Shown here in pieces: positions 30,487 through 38,843 of a stretch of DNA of 42,064 nt. Positions within the stretch are counted from its first letter, which is position 1. Each line of letters starts with the position of its first letter. The DNA comes from a virus, in the IMG/VR virus record IMGVR_UViG_3300005288_000095, positions 1 through 42,064 of that record. One strand, 5' to 3'. The notes beneath the pieces are model-generated. The model was not told the origin of the DNA, ran no database searches, and saw only the letters and a program-made list of their open reading frames with translations. A program made the position numbers and the translations under genes.

Positions 30487-32337
30487 ATGACGCTCTACAT
30501 CGATATTGAAACCAGGTCCCGCGTGAACCTGAAGAAATCCAACGCATACCGCTACTGTGAGGATCCCGACTGGAAGATCCTGATGGCAATCTGGGCAATC
30601 GACGACGGCCCAGTCAGCGTAGCCTTCACCACGGAGGAGATCCTTGCGATCCCCGAACTGTGGGATCCCACCACTGAGAAGATTGCGCACAACGCAGCCT
30701 TCGAGCGGATCAACTTCAGCTACTTCATGGGCCACCCTGCTGCCATCGGGATGCTCGACCCGGCAGAGTGGACCTGTACCCAGGCACTCGCCGGGGAGCA
30801 CGGATACCCGCAGAAGCTGGAGAAGCTCGCTCATGCACTCGCCGGGGAGCAGAAGGATGAGAAGGGTACAGCCCTGATCACCTTCTGGACGAAGCCGAAC
30901 CGCAAGGGCGAGTTCAACAAGCCGGAAGACCACCCGGAGAAGTGGCAGCAGTTCATTGACTACGGCATCCAGGATGTCGTGACTCTGCGGGACGTACACA
31001 AGCGGCTGCCTGGTTGGCCCAATGAAGCTGAGCGCCAGGCATACATCGCAGACCAGAAGATCAACGACAACGGCATCTTGGTCGATGTGGAGATGGCTCG
31101 CATTGCCATCGCAACCGCAGACGCCAATGCTGCAAAACAGGTCGCCGAGATCCAGCAGATTGCTGGCATCGAGAACCCCAACTCTGGTCCCCAGATGCAG
31201 GGATGGCTGCGGGAGCAGGGTCTGGTGTTTCCGAACCTGAAGGCAGAGACCGTGGAGGAGCTGCTGGCCGGGGACCTCCCGGATGACGCTCGCCGTGTGC
31301 TGGAGCTTCGGCAGGAGCTGGCTCTGGTCGCGATGAAGAAGTACACTGCAGCTCTCGATCGCGTAAACGAGGACGACCGACTGCGGGGAGCGTTCCACTT
31401 CTTCGGGGCTCACACAGGCCGATGGGCGGGTCGCGGGGTCCAGCTCCAGAACCTCCCGTCGGCCACCATCAAGCCCCAGGGGGAGGAGCACGTCGATACT
31501 GCGATTGCTGCAGCCGTACTGGACCTGCACATGGGGAGCGAGGTCGATGCTCACACCCTGAAGGCTCTGGTGCGGGCGATGTTCCTTGGCCCCTTCACCG
31601 TGGTGGACTACTCAGCCATCGAGGCTCGAGTGCTGGCATGGCTCGCTGGGGAGGAGTGGGCACTCCAGGCCTTCCGGGACGGCCGAGACATCTACGTCGA
31701 GACCGCCACTCGTATGGGCAAGGGAATGACCCGCAAGGATGGCAAGGTTGCTACCCTGGCACTCGGCTACAACGGTGGCATCATGTCGCTTCGGCACATG
31801 GGCGCAGAGGGCGACGACAAGAGGCTGCAGCGTCTCGTGTACCAGTGGCGCGATGCCAACGAGTACATCGTCGGATTCTGGGCGGAGATGGATGCGGCAT
31901 TCCGCAAGGGCGACCGCTCCGTCGGCGACCGCATCTACGTCGAGCGAGACGAGAAGGACCGCCGCATCGTCCTCCCCTCGGGCCGAGCGATCACATACCA
32001 CAACGTCGCAGGTAAGTGGGTGGACACGAAGTACGGCCGCAAGCAGGTCATCGTCTACACTGACCCGGCTTGGTATCCAGCCAAGACCCAGACCTACGGT
32101 GGAAAGCTCACTGAGAACGTTACCCAGGCAGTCGCTCGAGACATCCTCTCGGAGGCTCTCGTACGGCTCGTGGACCGTGGCCATACCGTCGTAGGCCACG
32201 TACACGATGAGATCCTCGTAGAGGGCCTCAGCAGCCTGGACGAGATTACCAAGATCATGGTGGAGCAGCCAACCTGGGCTGAGGGTCTCCCGCTCTCAGC
32301 CGAGGGCTTCACCGCACCCCGCTACAGGAAGGACTAA
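30487..32337 (+). CDS. Family A DNA polymerase with 3'-5' exonuclease
   Basis: Six hundred sixteen residues. Proofreading domain: YIDIETRSRVNL (D5, E7), KIAHNAAFERINFSYF, and GIQDVVTLRDVH (Exo III). Polymerase: VVDYSAIEARVLAWLAGEEW (motif A, D374), KDGKVATLALGYNGGIM (motif B), HVHDEILVEG (motif C, D574). There is no 5'-3' exonuclease domain, as in T7-like enzymes. ATG 30487. Probably replicates phage DNA with 5-hmdU in place of dT, given the island that follows. Confidence 0.93.
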   Translation: MTLYIDIETRSRVNLKKSNAYRYCEDPDWKILMAIWAIDDGPVSVAFTTEEILAIPELWDPTTEKIAHNAAFERINFSYFMGHPAAIGMLDPAEWTCTQALAGEHGYPQKLEKLAHALAGEQKDEKGTALITFWTKPNRKGEFNKPEDHPEKWQQFIDYGIQDVVTLRDVHKRLPGWPNEAERQAYIADQKINDNGILVDVEMARIAIATADANAAKQVAEIQQIAGIENPNSGPQMQGWLREQGLVFPNLKAETVEELLAGDLPDDARRVLELRQELALVAMKKYTAALDRVNEDDRLRGAFHFFGAHTGRWAGRGVQLQNLPSATIKPQGEEHVDTAIAAAVLDLHMGSEVDAHTLKALVRAMFLGPFTVVDYSAIEARVLAWLAGEEWALQAFRDGRDIYVETATRMGKGMTRKDGKVATLALGYNGGIMSLRHMGAEGDDKRLQRLVYQWRDANEYIVGFWAEMDAAFRKGDRSVGDRIYVERDEKDRRIVLPSGRAITYHNVAGKWVDTKYGRKQVIVYTDPAWYPAKTQTYGGKLTENVTQAVARDILSEALVRLVDRGHTVVGHVHDEILVEGLSSLDEITKIMVEQPTWAEGLPLSAEGFTAPRYRKD

Positions 32338-32342
32338 CCAGC

Positions 32343-33089
32343 ATGAAGGCAACAATCCTGAACGAGTTCGAGATGGGACTCGTAGAGCCGCAGGACACCG
32401 ACGAGACCTGGTTCCTCGACTGGGTCCTCCGGTCCCCCAAGCACGCCGGAGACCACCTGGCGTGCAGCTACAAGACGTTCGGAGCGATCGCCAGCTTCTA
32501 CGAGGAGGAGATCCTTCTCGGCAACATCACGTCGGTGAAGGAGTACTTCGGTGGCATGGGTGCTCACGCTCTGTTCGCGCAGGAGCTCTTCCAGCCGACC
32601 GACCATGCGGTCACCGATTACTCAGCGGCTGCAGTAGAGCACCTGCAGCGGGTCCTCCCCGGTAACGTGCGGGTCTGGCAAGCAGACGCATATGATTCTG
32701 AGACACCGTGGATGGCCGACATTGCCATCCTGGACTTCGGAGACCTGACGGTGTTCAAGGCACAGCAGGACCAGCCGAGGGGCAAGCTCCTCGACACGGT
32801 GTTCGGTATGCACCCGAACGCAGTGACGATCACCGACATTGCAGCCCGGTACCTGCACCTGCAGAAACGGTCCTACGAGCCTCTCCTCGGGGAAGGGTGC
32901 TGCGAGTCATACGAGGAGTATCTCGAGCGCTTCTCTCGGCTGCTCGAGGACCGCTATGGGTACGTCATGCTCCAGGCCAACTACACGCGCTGGTCCACAG
33001 TGATGGCATTTGTACCGCAGGACACCGGAGCGGCTCACGGCGAGTTCCACAAGTACGTCTCCCCTCTCCCTGCGTTGGTGATCTCGTGA
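32343..33089 (+). CDS. Rossmann/methyltransferase-like protein, first gene of modification island
   Basis: Two hundred forty-eight residues. Residues 65-136 look like an AdoMet-type Rossmann fold: SVKEYFGGMGAHALFAQELF (E-x-F-x-G-x-G), HAVTDYSAAAVEHL (acidic end of beta 2), VWQADAYDSETPW and DIAILDFGDLTVFKA. No N-P-P-Y of N6/N4 DNA methylases or PC of C5 enzymes. It starts 5 bases after the polymerase stop and overlaps the next gene (GTGA), so it belongs to the modification operon. May methylate a base adduct or be a catalytically different fold relative. Family not recognised. Confidence 0.65.
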   Translation: MKATILNEFEMGLVEPQDTDETWFLDWVLRSPKHAGDHLACSYKTFGAIASFYEEEILLGNITSVKEYFGGMGAHALFAQELFQPTDHAVTDYSAAAVEHLQRVLPGNVRVWQADAYDSETPWMADIAILDFGDLTVFKAQQDQPRGKLLDTVFGMHPNAVTITDIAARYLHLQKRSYEPLLGEGCCESYEEYLERFSRLLEDRYGYVMLQANYTRWSTVMAFVPQDTGAAHGEFHKYVSPLPALVIS

Positions 33090-34000
33090 ATCTGTTCGAT
33101 CGGCAGAACTTCCAGCTCTACCTCGACTTCGTCGTGGGGCGGCATCGCATCTGGGAGCAGCGGCAGGAGGGTGTACCGGGACCCTGGTCGGAGGACCCCA
33201 TCCTCGCCAGCAGGAAGTTCACCAATGTCTTCCGAGTGCTGGACCCAGGCAGCCAGTTCATCTTCGATCTGGATGAAGCTGGTATCCCGGACCGGGATGT
33301 GCTCATGCGTCTCTTTCTCTATCGGCATACCGGCCGAGTGGAGGCCTGGCAGAATATCGCTCTGTACCTGGGAGGGTATCCTCAGGTGGGAGAGCTGCAG
33401 GACACTCTGAACATCTGGAAGAAGTACCGTGCGGAGGGCAAGGCCGTCTTCACCGGAGCGTACCTCGTCTACCCGCAGTCGTCTACGGCAGGGACCGACA
33501 AGCTCGAGTCGATCATCCGGCTGACCCAGCGGCTGTTCGACCCTTCCTCCCCGGAGGACATCGTGCCCGACTTCATGGCGGCAACGACGCAGAAGGAGCG
33601 GTTCGAAGTCCTCCGCAGGACCAAGGGTGTGGCAGACTTCATGTCGATGCAGATCCTGACCGACTGGGGATACACACGCTTCGTCGACGAGGACCTGGAG
33701 AACGAGTTTGTCGTACCAGGACCCGGTGCTCGCCGGGGAGTCTCCAAGCTCGTCGTCACGCCACAGCAGAAGGATTTCCTCTGGTTCGCCCAGGCCGAAC
33801 TGCTGCAGACCGAAGGGTGCCCGATGCTGAATTTGGGATCTTCGGAGAGACCACCTAGTATTATGGATGTCCAGAATACAATGTGTGAATTCAGTAAGTA
33901 CATTAGATTTGTAGAACAGGGTAAGACCGAGCTCAAGCCCTACGTCCCCGCTCACCCGGGGGCACAGCCAGCACCACGCACACCCGCCCACTGGGCATAA
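33086..34000 (+). CDS. 5-hmdU DNA kinase helical-domain / aGPT-Pplase-like protein
   Basis: Three hundred four residues. GRHRIWEQRQEGVPGPWSED, then DPILASRKFTNVFRVLD: the R..I.E.R..G.P.PWt.DPIL...FTNVyR..D signature of the alpha-glutamyl/putrescinyl thymine pyrophosphorylase group, named in Pfam as 5-hmdU DNA kinase helical domain. Later segments include KGVADFMSMQILTDWGY and PGPGARRGVSKL. GTG start overlaps the previous gene. Acts on hydroxymethylated thymine in DNA or its activated form. Two related-type proteins are in this island; which step each does is inferred. Confidence 0.82.
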   Translation: MNLFDRQNFQLYLDFVVGRHRIWEQRQEGVPGPWSEDPILASRKFTNVFRVLDPGSQFIFDLDEAGIPDRDVLMRLFLYRHTGRVEAWQNIALYLGGYPQVGELQDTLNIWKKYRAEGKAVFTGAYLVYPQSSTAGTDKLESIIRLTQRLFDPSSPEDIVPDFMAATTQKERFEVLRRTKGVADFMSMQILTDWGYTRFVDEDLENEFVVPGPGARRGVSKLVVTPQQKDFLWFAQAELLQTEGCPMLNLGSSERPPSIMDVQNTMCEFSKYIRFVEQGKTELKPYVPAHPGAQPAPRTPAHWA

Positions 34001-34021
34001 CTCGATAGGAACCAGACCACG

Positions 34022-35575
34022 ATGAACGAATACTACGATGCCAACCACGCACTCCCCTACCTCTGCAAGAGCGTACTGGAGAACGGCGACCCGGTTGAGA
34101 GCCGCAACGGTCTCACCAAAGAAGTCATCATGACACAGTTCAGCCTCGCCAATCCGGACAACCCATACATCACTGTCCCCGGTCGGAAGGTATCCCTGCC
34201 GGCACAGATCGCCGAGGTCATGTGGATCCTCGCCGGTCGAAACGACATCGAGTGGTTGTCCCACTACCTCCCCCGAGCAGCTCAGTTCTCCGACGATGGC
34301 AAGCACTGGCGGGGAGGGTACGGTCCTCGGCTGCGCAGCTTCGGCGGTACCTTTGAGGGGATTGACCAGCTCAAGCACGTCGTTGAGCTTCTGAAGGCAG
34401 ACCCGGAGACTCGTCGGGCGGTCTTCCAGATCTACGATCCCTCGATCGACACGGAACCAGGCAAGGACATCCCCTGCAACAACTGGGTCCACTTCCTCCC
34501 CCGCGAAGGAGTCCTGCACGCTCACGTCGCTATTCGCAGCAACGACCTGTTCTGGGGCTGGAGCGGCATCAATGCCTTCGAGTGGACCATCCTCACGGAG
34601 GTCGTTGCAGCGCTGTCCGGGTTGGAGCGTGGCTCGCTCACCTTCAGTATCTCGAGCCTCCACTTGTATGACCACAAGTGGGACCGCGCTGCAGCTCTCG
34701 CCAAGCAGGTAGGTCGCCCCGAACAGGCTCACACGGAAAGCCCCAAGTTCCAGTACAGTGGCACGGTGGGGCAGTTTGATGCTCTCGTGGGAGAATGGTT
34801 CAAGGTTGAGGGTCAGATCCGCAAGGGTGGTATCAGCTCGGCTCTCCTGCACCAGATCGACACCTTCCCGGAGCCGATGTTCCGTAGCTGGCTGCGGGTC
34901 CTTCTCGCTTGGCACCACGACGACATCCAGGGACTCGCTGGTATGCACTCTGGAACAGCTCTCTACGCTGCTCTCGAGGCTTCCCCGAAGCGCCAGACCG
35001 AAGGTACCAAGCTTCGGGATCGCACCCTGGAGAACGCTCAGAAGGACTTCACGGTCTTCGCCGACAAGCTCCACCGGGAGAAGCACGCAGCCTATGGCAA
35101 CAGCTGGAAGAAGCGTGGCGAGATGCTGGGTATCATGGCAAACATGGCCCGCAAGATCGACCGCCTCGGAGTCGCCGGTGGCGGCGACACGGCTGCGGAC
35201 ACCGCCATCGACCTGCTGATGTACGCCATCAAGTATCAGCTGTGGCTCGACGAGCAGAAGCACCTGGACTGGAAGGGAATCACCGACGGGGACATTCACG
35301 CCGACGAAGTCACCAAAGCACTGGAGAGTCTCGCCAAGAAGACGCTGTCTGTCGCCTCTCAGGCCGATCTCATTGCTAAGGTACACGAAGTCTTCGACCG
35401 CCTCGAGCAGGAAGTGACAGACAAGACCTACGATCGTAATCTGACAGTAGCACAGCTCATTGCCTGGGTCTACCCTCTGGCGGTTCGCCTGTGGAAGCAG
35501 GAGCAGCTCGAGAAGGCCAAGGCCACCGTGGCGGAGCTCAATGCTGTCCGTCCGTTCAACGGTTACGACGTATGA
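34022..35575 (+). CDS. dUMP hydroxymethylase (thymidylate synthase-like) fused to Nmad1-like domain
   Basis: Five hundred seventeen residues. Residues 1-~310 are thymidylate synthase fold: RRAVF (131-135), catalytic Cys152 in KDIPCNNWVHF, IRSNDLFWGWSGINAFEWT with R172, S173, D175 and N184, and SSLHLYDHKWD with H214/Y216. Asn at the base-contact position favours uracil over cytosine, so dUMP to 5-hmdUMP is expected. Residues ~333-412 (EKHAAYGNSWKKRGEMLG ... DTAIDLLMYAIKYQLWL) resemble Nmad1/DUF1599, linked to nucleotide modification. ATG 34022, ATGA overlap with the next gene. Substrate is inferred. Confidence 0.85.
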   Translation: MNEYYDANHALPYLCKSVLENGDPVESRNGLTKEVIMTQFSLANPDNPYITVPGRKVSLPAQIAEVMWILAGRNDIEWLSHYLPRAAQFSDDGKHWRGGYGPRLRSFGGTFEGIDQLKHVVELLKADPETRRAVFQIYDPSIDTEPGKDIPCNNWVHFLPREGVLHAHVAIRSNDLFWGWSGINAFEWTILTEVVAALSGLERGSLTFSISSLHLYDHKWDRAAALAKQVGRPEQAHTESPKFQYSGTVGQFDALVGEWFKVEGQIRKGGISSALLHQIDTFPEPMFRSWLRVLLAWHHDDIQGLAGMHSGTALYAALEASPKRQTEGTKLRDRTLENAQKDFTVFADKLHREKHAAYGNSWKKRGEMLGIMANMARKIDRLGVAGGGDTAADTAIDLLMYAIKYQLWLDEQKHLDWKGITDGDIHADEVTKALESLAKKTLSVASQADLIAKVHEVFDRLEQEVTDKTYDRNLTVAQLIAWVYPLAVRLWKQEQLEKAKATVAELNAVRPFNGYDV

Positions 35576-36618
35576 TCGACTGGAGGCTCCCGGAGAACCG
35601 CAGGGAGGCATTCCAGCGGTTCTACTCCTTCCACCTGAAGTACCAGTCGCACCCTGGCCTCGTCTACAGCTTCCTCCCCGGCATTGCCGAGGCGTATGAG
35701 CTGGACGAGGACCAGCGTGCATGGCTGGCATGGCTCAACGGTAACACGCAGAACCCTGTGATGTCGATGCTCCTGCTCGACGCGGCTCCCACCCATAAGG
35801 ACTGGGAGTGTGCAGTCGAGTTCTGGAACACCAACTTCAAGCTGATGGACTTCGACACTGATCGGCGGCACCAGAAGTCGAAGTTCGGAGAGGCCACCGC
35901 CAAGTGGGCAGAGATGGTCGGGCCTCACCCGGCTCTCGGCTGGCAGAAGGCTGGCATCATGGGCTGGGAAGACACATGGAAGTATGCCAACTCCCAGCCC
36001 TACATGGGTCGCCTGTCCGCCTGGTCCATGACGGAGTACGCTCGCATCCTCCTCGGAGACGACGTGCCGGACGCTGGTAGCTGGATGTTCAACGACGTGT
36101 CGGGGAGCCGCTCTCACCGGAACGGAACCGCTGTCGTCGCTGGGTACGATGCCACCTTCTGGGAGGCTGAAGTTCCCAAGGTGCTCGGCATCGTGGAGGA
36201 GCTGGAGGCCTTCGCAGATGACCTGCTGCGAGAGGCCATTGAGCGGAACCCCAGCAACCCTGACGTCGGCCGTCTCACGATGGAGTCGGCACTGTGCACG
36301 TACAAGAGCTGGCACAAGCCGAACCGGAGGTACCCGAACGTCTACTCGGACATGGCGTACCTCCGGATCAAGAAGGCAGAGGCAAGGTTCGGCAAGCGCT
36401 TCGACCTGCTGTGGCAGATCCGGTTCGACACCCTCCCCGAGCATCTCCGGCTCGAGCACATGCCGAACGATCCAGGCCTCACTGCGGTGAAGCAGAACCA
36501 CTACCTCGAGACTGGCGAGGTAATCATGATGAATCGGGACTTCCCGGACATGGAGAACAGCTTCAATTACAACGTGGACTTCGGAGTCTACGGCACACGA
36601 AAGGACCCCAAGTGGTAG
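35572..36618 (+). CDS. Amino acid:DNA transferase-like (aGPT-Pplase clade) protein
   Basis: Three hundred forty-eight residues. RFYSFHLKYQSHPGLVYSFL, then RAWLAWLNGNTQNPVMSMLL: the 'WLA.LNGNTQNPV' motif of the family that couples an amino acid to hydroxymethyl-pyrophosphoryl thymine in DNA of phages such as ViI and M6. Further RLSAWSMTEYARILLGDDVP and LTMESALCTYKSWHKPNRRY. ATG 35572 overlaps the hydroxymethylase stop. Expected to displace the activated phosphate with glycine, serine, glutamate or another amine. The donor cannot be read from sequence. Confidence 0.78.
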   Translation: MIDWRLPENRREAFQRFYSFHLKYQSHPGLVYSFLPGIAEAYELDEDQRAWLAWLNGNTQNPVMSMLLLDAAPTHKDWECAVEFWNTNFKLMDFDTDRRHQKSKFGEATAKWAEMVGPHPALGWQKAGIMGWEDTWKYANSQPYMGRLSAWSMTEYARILLGDDVPDAGSWMFNDVSGSRSHRNGTAVVAGYDATFWEAEVPKVLGIVEELEAFADDLLREAIERNPSNPDVGRLTMESALCTYKSWHKPNRRYPNVYSDMAYLRIKKAEARFGKRFDLLWQIRFDTLPEHLRLEHMPNDPGLTAVKQNHYLETGEVIMMNRDFPDMENSFNYNVDFGVYGTRKDPKW

Positions 36619-36629
36619 GCCACAACGAG

Positions 36630-37493
36630 ATGACCCCGGTAGAGCTGCGCAATGGCAGGTACTACAAGCGGGAGGACCTGTACCGCAACGACAAGTACGG
36701 GGTGAACGGAGCCAAGTTCCGTGCATGCCGTCACCTGTTCCAGAAGGCAGTCGACGAAGGTGCGACTGCGGTCGTGTCGGCCTCCTCCGTCCTCTCGCCT
36801 CAGGCAGCTATGGCCGGGGTCCTGGCCGAGGAGTTCGGCATCGACTGCACTCTGGTGCTCGGCGCAACCAAGGAGACGACTGCACCCAAGCACGTCTCAG
36901 TGGCGATCGCTCTCGAGGCTGGGGCCAGCATGAACCTGGACAGCAAGGTAGCTTACAACCCTGTCATCCAGCAGAAGGGGAATCTCCTCTCTAAGGAGCT
37001 CGGAGCTTGGCAGCTCCCCTACGGGATCACCACACCGGCCGACGCTCCTGCAGACGAGGTTGAGGCCTTCCTCGAGGTTGGTGGAGCGCAGGTGTGTAAC
37101 CTCCCCGAGGAGATCGAGACTCTCGTGATCCCGTTCGGCTCCGGCAACACAGCGACCGGTGTGCTCTACGGGCTGTCTCAGTTCACCACGCCGCACGCTC
37201 TCAAGCGTGTCGTGCTCGTCGGGGTTGGACCGGACCGGCTGCAGTGGATGCGCTCACGCCTCGACTACGTCGGCATTGCCATGGACAAGCTCCCCTTCGA
37301 GATCGAGCACCTGCCTCTCCACGGATGGTATGCAGACTACGCCGACAAGATGCCAGAGACGGCCGACGGTATCGTCATGCACCCGACGTACGAAGGCAAG
37401 GTCGTTCGCTTCCTGAACGAGAGCAGTTTCCCCTGGTGGGATGCCCGCGACGGCAAGACCTGCATGTGGATCGTGGGAGGGCCGATCGGATGA
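36630..37493 (+). CDS. Fold-type II PLP-dependent enzyme
   Basis: Two hundred eighty-seven residues. Resembles ACC deaminase / cysteine synthase / threonine synthase-like enzymes: YYKREDLYRNDKYGVNGAKF with K29 as likely Schiff-base lysine, ATAVVSASSVLSPQAAMAGV, and IPFGSGNTATGVLYG (170-177), the phosphate-binding loop. Shorter than most fold-type II enzymes. ATG 36630; the next gene starts at its stop (ATGA). In this island it probably acts on the amino-acid adduct (decarboxylation, elimination or replacement) or makes the amine donor. Confidence 0.82.
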   Translation: MTPVELRNGRYYKREDLYRNDKYGVNGAKFRACRHLFQKAVDEGATAVVSASSVLSPQAAMAGVLAEEFGIDCTLVLGATKETTAPKHVSVAIALEAGASMNLDSKVAYNPVIQQKGNLLSKELGAWQLPYGITTPADAPADEVEAFLEVGGAQVCNLPEEIETLVIPFGSGNTATGVLYGLSQFTTPHALKRVVLVGVGPDRLQWMRSRLDYVGIAMDKLPFEIEHLPLHGWYADYADKMPETADGIVMHPTYEGKVVRFLNESSFPWWDARDGKTCMWIVGGPIG

Positions 37494-38083
37494 CGCAGTC
37501 GGTCTACGTGATCGGTGCCGCTGGAGTAGGCAAGTCCACCTTCATGGGTGAGCTGCTCCAGCGGCTGCCGGTCGCCATGAGCCCCGAGCTGGAGGACCTT
37601 CACGCCAAGCCGAATGCCGCAGGGAACCAGGTCACCCTCCGAGGCCACTACCTGTATCAGGCAGCAGACCTGTGGGGCGTGTACCTCGGAGTGTGGAGGG
37701 AGCAGTTCCCCGGATCGGACGGGCTGGACCGGGCAAGCTCCCCCACTGGGGAGGAGTGGCTGCATGGAGAGGGGCAGTACCTCCCGGACGCCATCATCGC
37801 CGAAGGGGCGACCTTGGCAACCCGCAGGTTCATGAAGGCTCTCAACGAGACGACAGACCTGCTGGTGCTCGCCCTCCGGTGCGACCCGGTGGTGCACGAT
37901 CTCCGACTCGCCGAGAGGGGAGCAGGGCAGGTCTCGAGCTTTGTCCTCTCCACCGTGACGAAGACGGAGAACCTGGTGAACGACCTCCGCAAGGAGGGTG
38001 CTCGAGTCGAGTGGATCGACGCCGACACACCTGCCCATTGGAGAGCTGGATTACAGCTCGCGGAATCGCATCTGAGCCAGTAG
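37490..38083 (+). CDS. P-loop kinase, probable 5-hydroxymethyl-dU DNA kinase
   Basis: One hundred ninety-seven residues. SVYVIGAAGVGKSTFMGELL with Walker A GAAGVGKST at 9-17, AIIAEGATLATRRFMKALN, LLVLALRCDPVVHDLRL, and a basic/acidic end. Related P-loop kinases phosphorylate the hydroxyl of 5-hmdU in DNA, preparing it for amino acid transfer; this size and location fit. ATG 37490 overlaps the PLP stop. A clear terminator follows. A nucleoside monophosphate kinase for 5-hmdUMP is an alternative. Confidence 0.78.
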   Translation: MTQSVYVIGAAGVGKSTFMGELLQRLPVAMSPELEDLHAKPNAAGNQVTLRGHYLYQAADLWGVYLGVWREQFPGSDGLDRASSPTGEEWLHGEGQYLPDAIIAEGATLATRRFMKALNETTDLLVLALRCDPVVHDLRLAERGAGQVSSFVLSTVTKTENLVNDLRKEGARVEWIDADTPAHWRAGLQLAESHLSQ

Positions 38084-38086
38084 CAT

Positions 38087-38122
38087 AGGCCTCACCCAGC
38101 AAAGGGGTGAGGCCTTGCTTTT
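38087..38122 (+). terminator. Rho-independent terminator after the modification island
   Basis: AGGCCTCACCC / GGGTGAGGCCT, 11-bp stem with a 7-base loop, followed by TGCTTTT. It ends the operon 32343-38083 and separates it from promoter P4. Confidence 0.85.
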
Positions 38123-38131
38123 GGGCAGGAC

Positions 38132-38159
38132 TTTACTTCTACTCGATCTAGCGTATAGT
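38132..38159 (+). promoter_or_regulatory. Phage promoter P4
   Basis: TTTACT, a 16-base spacer ending ATCTAGCG, TATAGT. The -35 and spacer differ from the main form (two bases shorter), so activity may be different. It is followed by a CCACC/GGTGG mini-hairpin and leads to the 38220 gene. Confidence 0.75.
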
Positions 38160-38219
38160 TGATTCCCCCACCAGCCGGTGGCACTACGCTACATCGACAA
38201 CTCGAACAAAGGAACCGCA

Positions 38220-38837
38220 ATGACTAAGTACACCGAGAACCAGACCGCAATCCTCGCCGGAGTCGACCTCTCCGACGGCAGCTGGTTCGAAGACATCGTT
38301 ACCACCGTTGCCGAGCAGGGTCTGAACAAGGACAAGAAGCAGGCACGCGTCACCCTCAACCAGCTCATCAAGAAGGGCACCCTGGGCGTCGACACGACCA
38401 AGGAAGAGGGCGAGTCCTGGGTCTACCTGCAGGAGACGGAGCCGTGGTTCCGCAGCGAGCAGGGCCTCCCTGAAGAAGCACCGGCCGAGGAAGCCTCCGA
38501 GGAGGACGAAGAGGATCTCATCGGCGAAGTGCACGAGGACGAACCGGAAGCAGCGGAGGAGGCCCCTTCGGCAGCTGCTGACGTGACCAAGACCGTGGAG
38601 GACAACTACACGGTCCGGGAGTGGACGGACGAGCACGAGGTCGAGTGGACCGAGACCGTGTTCAACGACGGCTCCCGTACCATCAAGCGTCGCAAGAAGG
38701 TCTCCGGCTCGTGGCGCACCGACTACTGGGGCGCAGAGTTCGAGGGTGACGCAGAGCGCTACACCACCGCCAAGTTTGCCAAGATGGCTCGAGCCTACGG
38801 CAACTTCAAGCACAACCCCATCGAGGATGTAGTCTAG
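38220..38837 (+). CDS. Winged-helix-like protein, paralogue A
   Basis: Two hundred five residues. Residues ~5-75 (GVDLSDGSWFEDIVTTVAEQ ... QARVTLNQLIKKGTLGVD) look like a winged helix; an acidic linker (EEASEEDEEDLIGEVHEDE) follows; the last ~70 residues (VREWTDEHEVEWTETVFNDG, RRKKVSGSWRTDYWGAEF) are shared with the 38973 protein. ATG 38220, AAAGGA upstream. Each paralogue has its own promoter and terminator, so they may be regulators. No name is known. Confidence 0.78.
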   Translation: MTKYTENQTAILAGVDLSDGSWFEDIVTTVAEQGLNKDKKQARVTLNQLIKKGTLGVDTTKEEGESWVYLQETEPWFRSEQGLPEEAPAEEASEEDEEDLIGEVHEDEPEAAEEAPSAAADVTKTVEDNYTVREWTDEHEVEWTETVFNDGSRTIKRRKKVSGSWRTDYWGAEFEGDAERYTTAKFAKMARAYGNFKHNPIEDVV

Positions 38838-38843
38838 AACTGA

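Noticed and set aside
33035-35731. 898-codon open frame on the minus strand
   Set aside because: It is antisense to the hydroxymethylase and kinase helical-domain genes and arises from GC-rich third positions. Its sequence lacks domain-like order and has no ribosome site; the plus-strand genes carry clear motifs.
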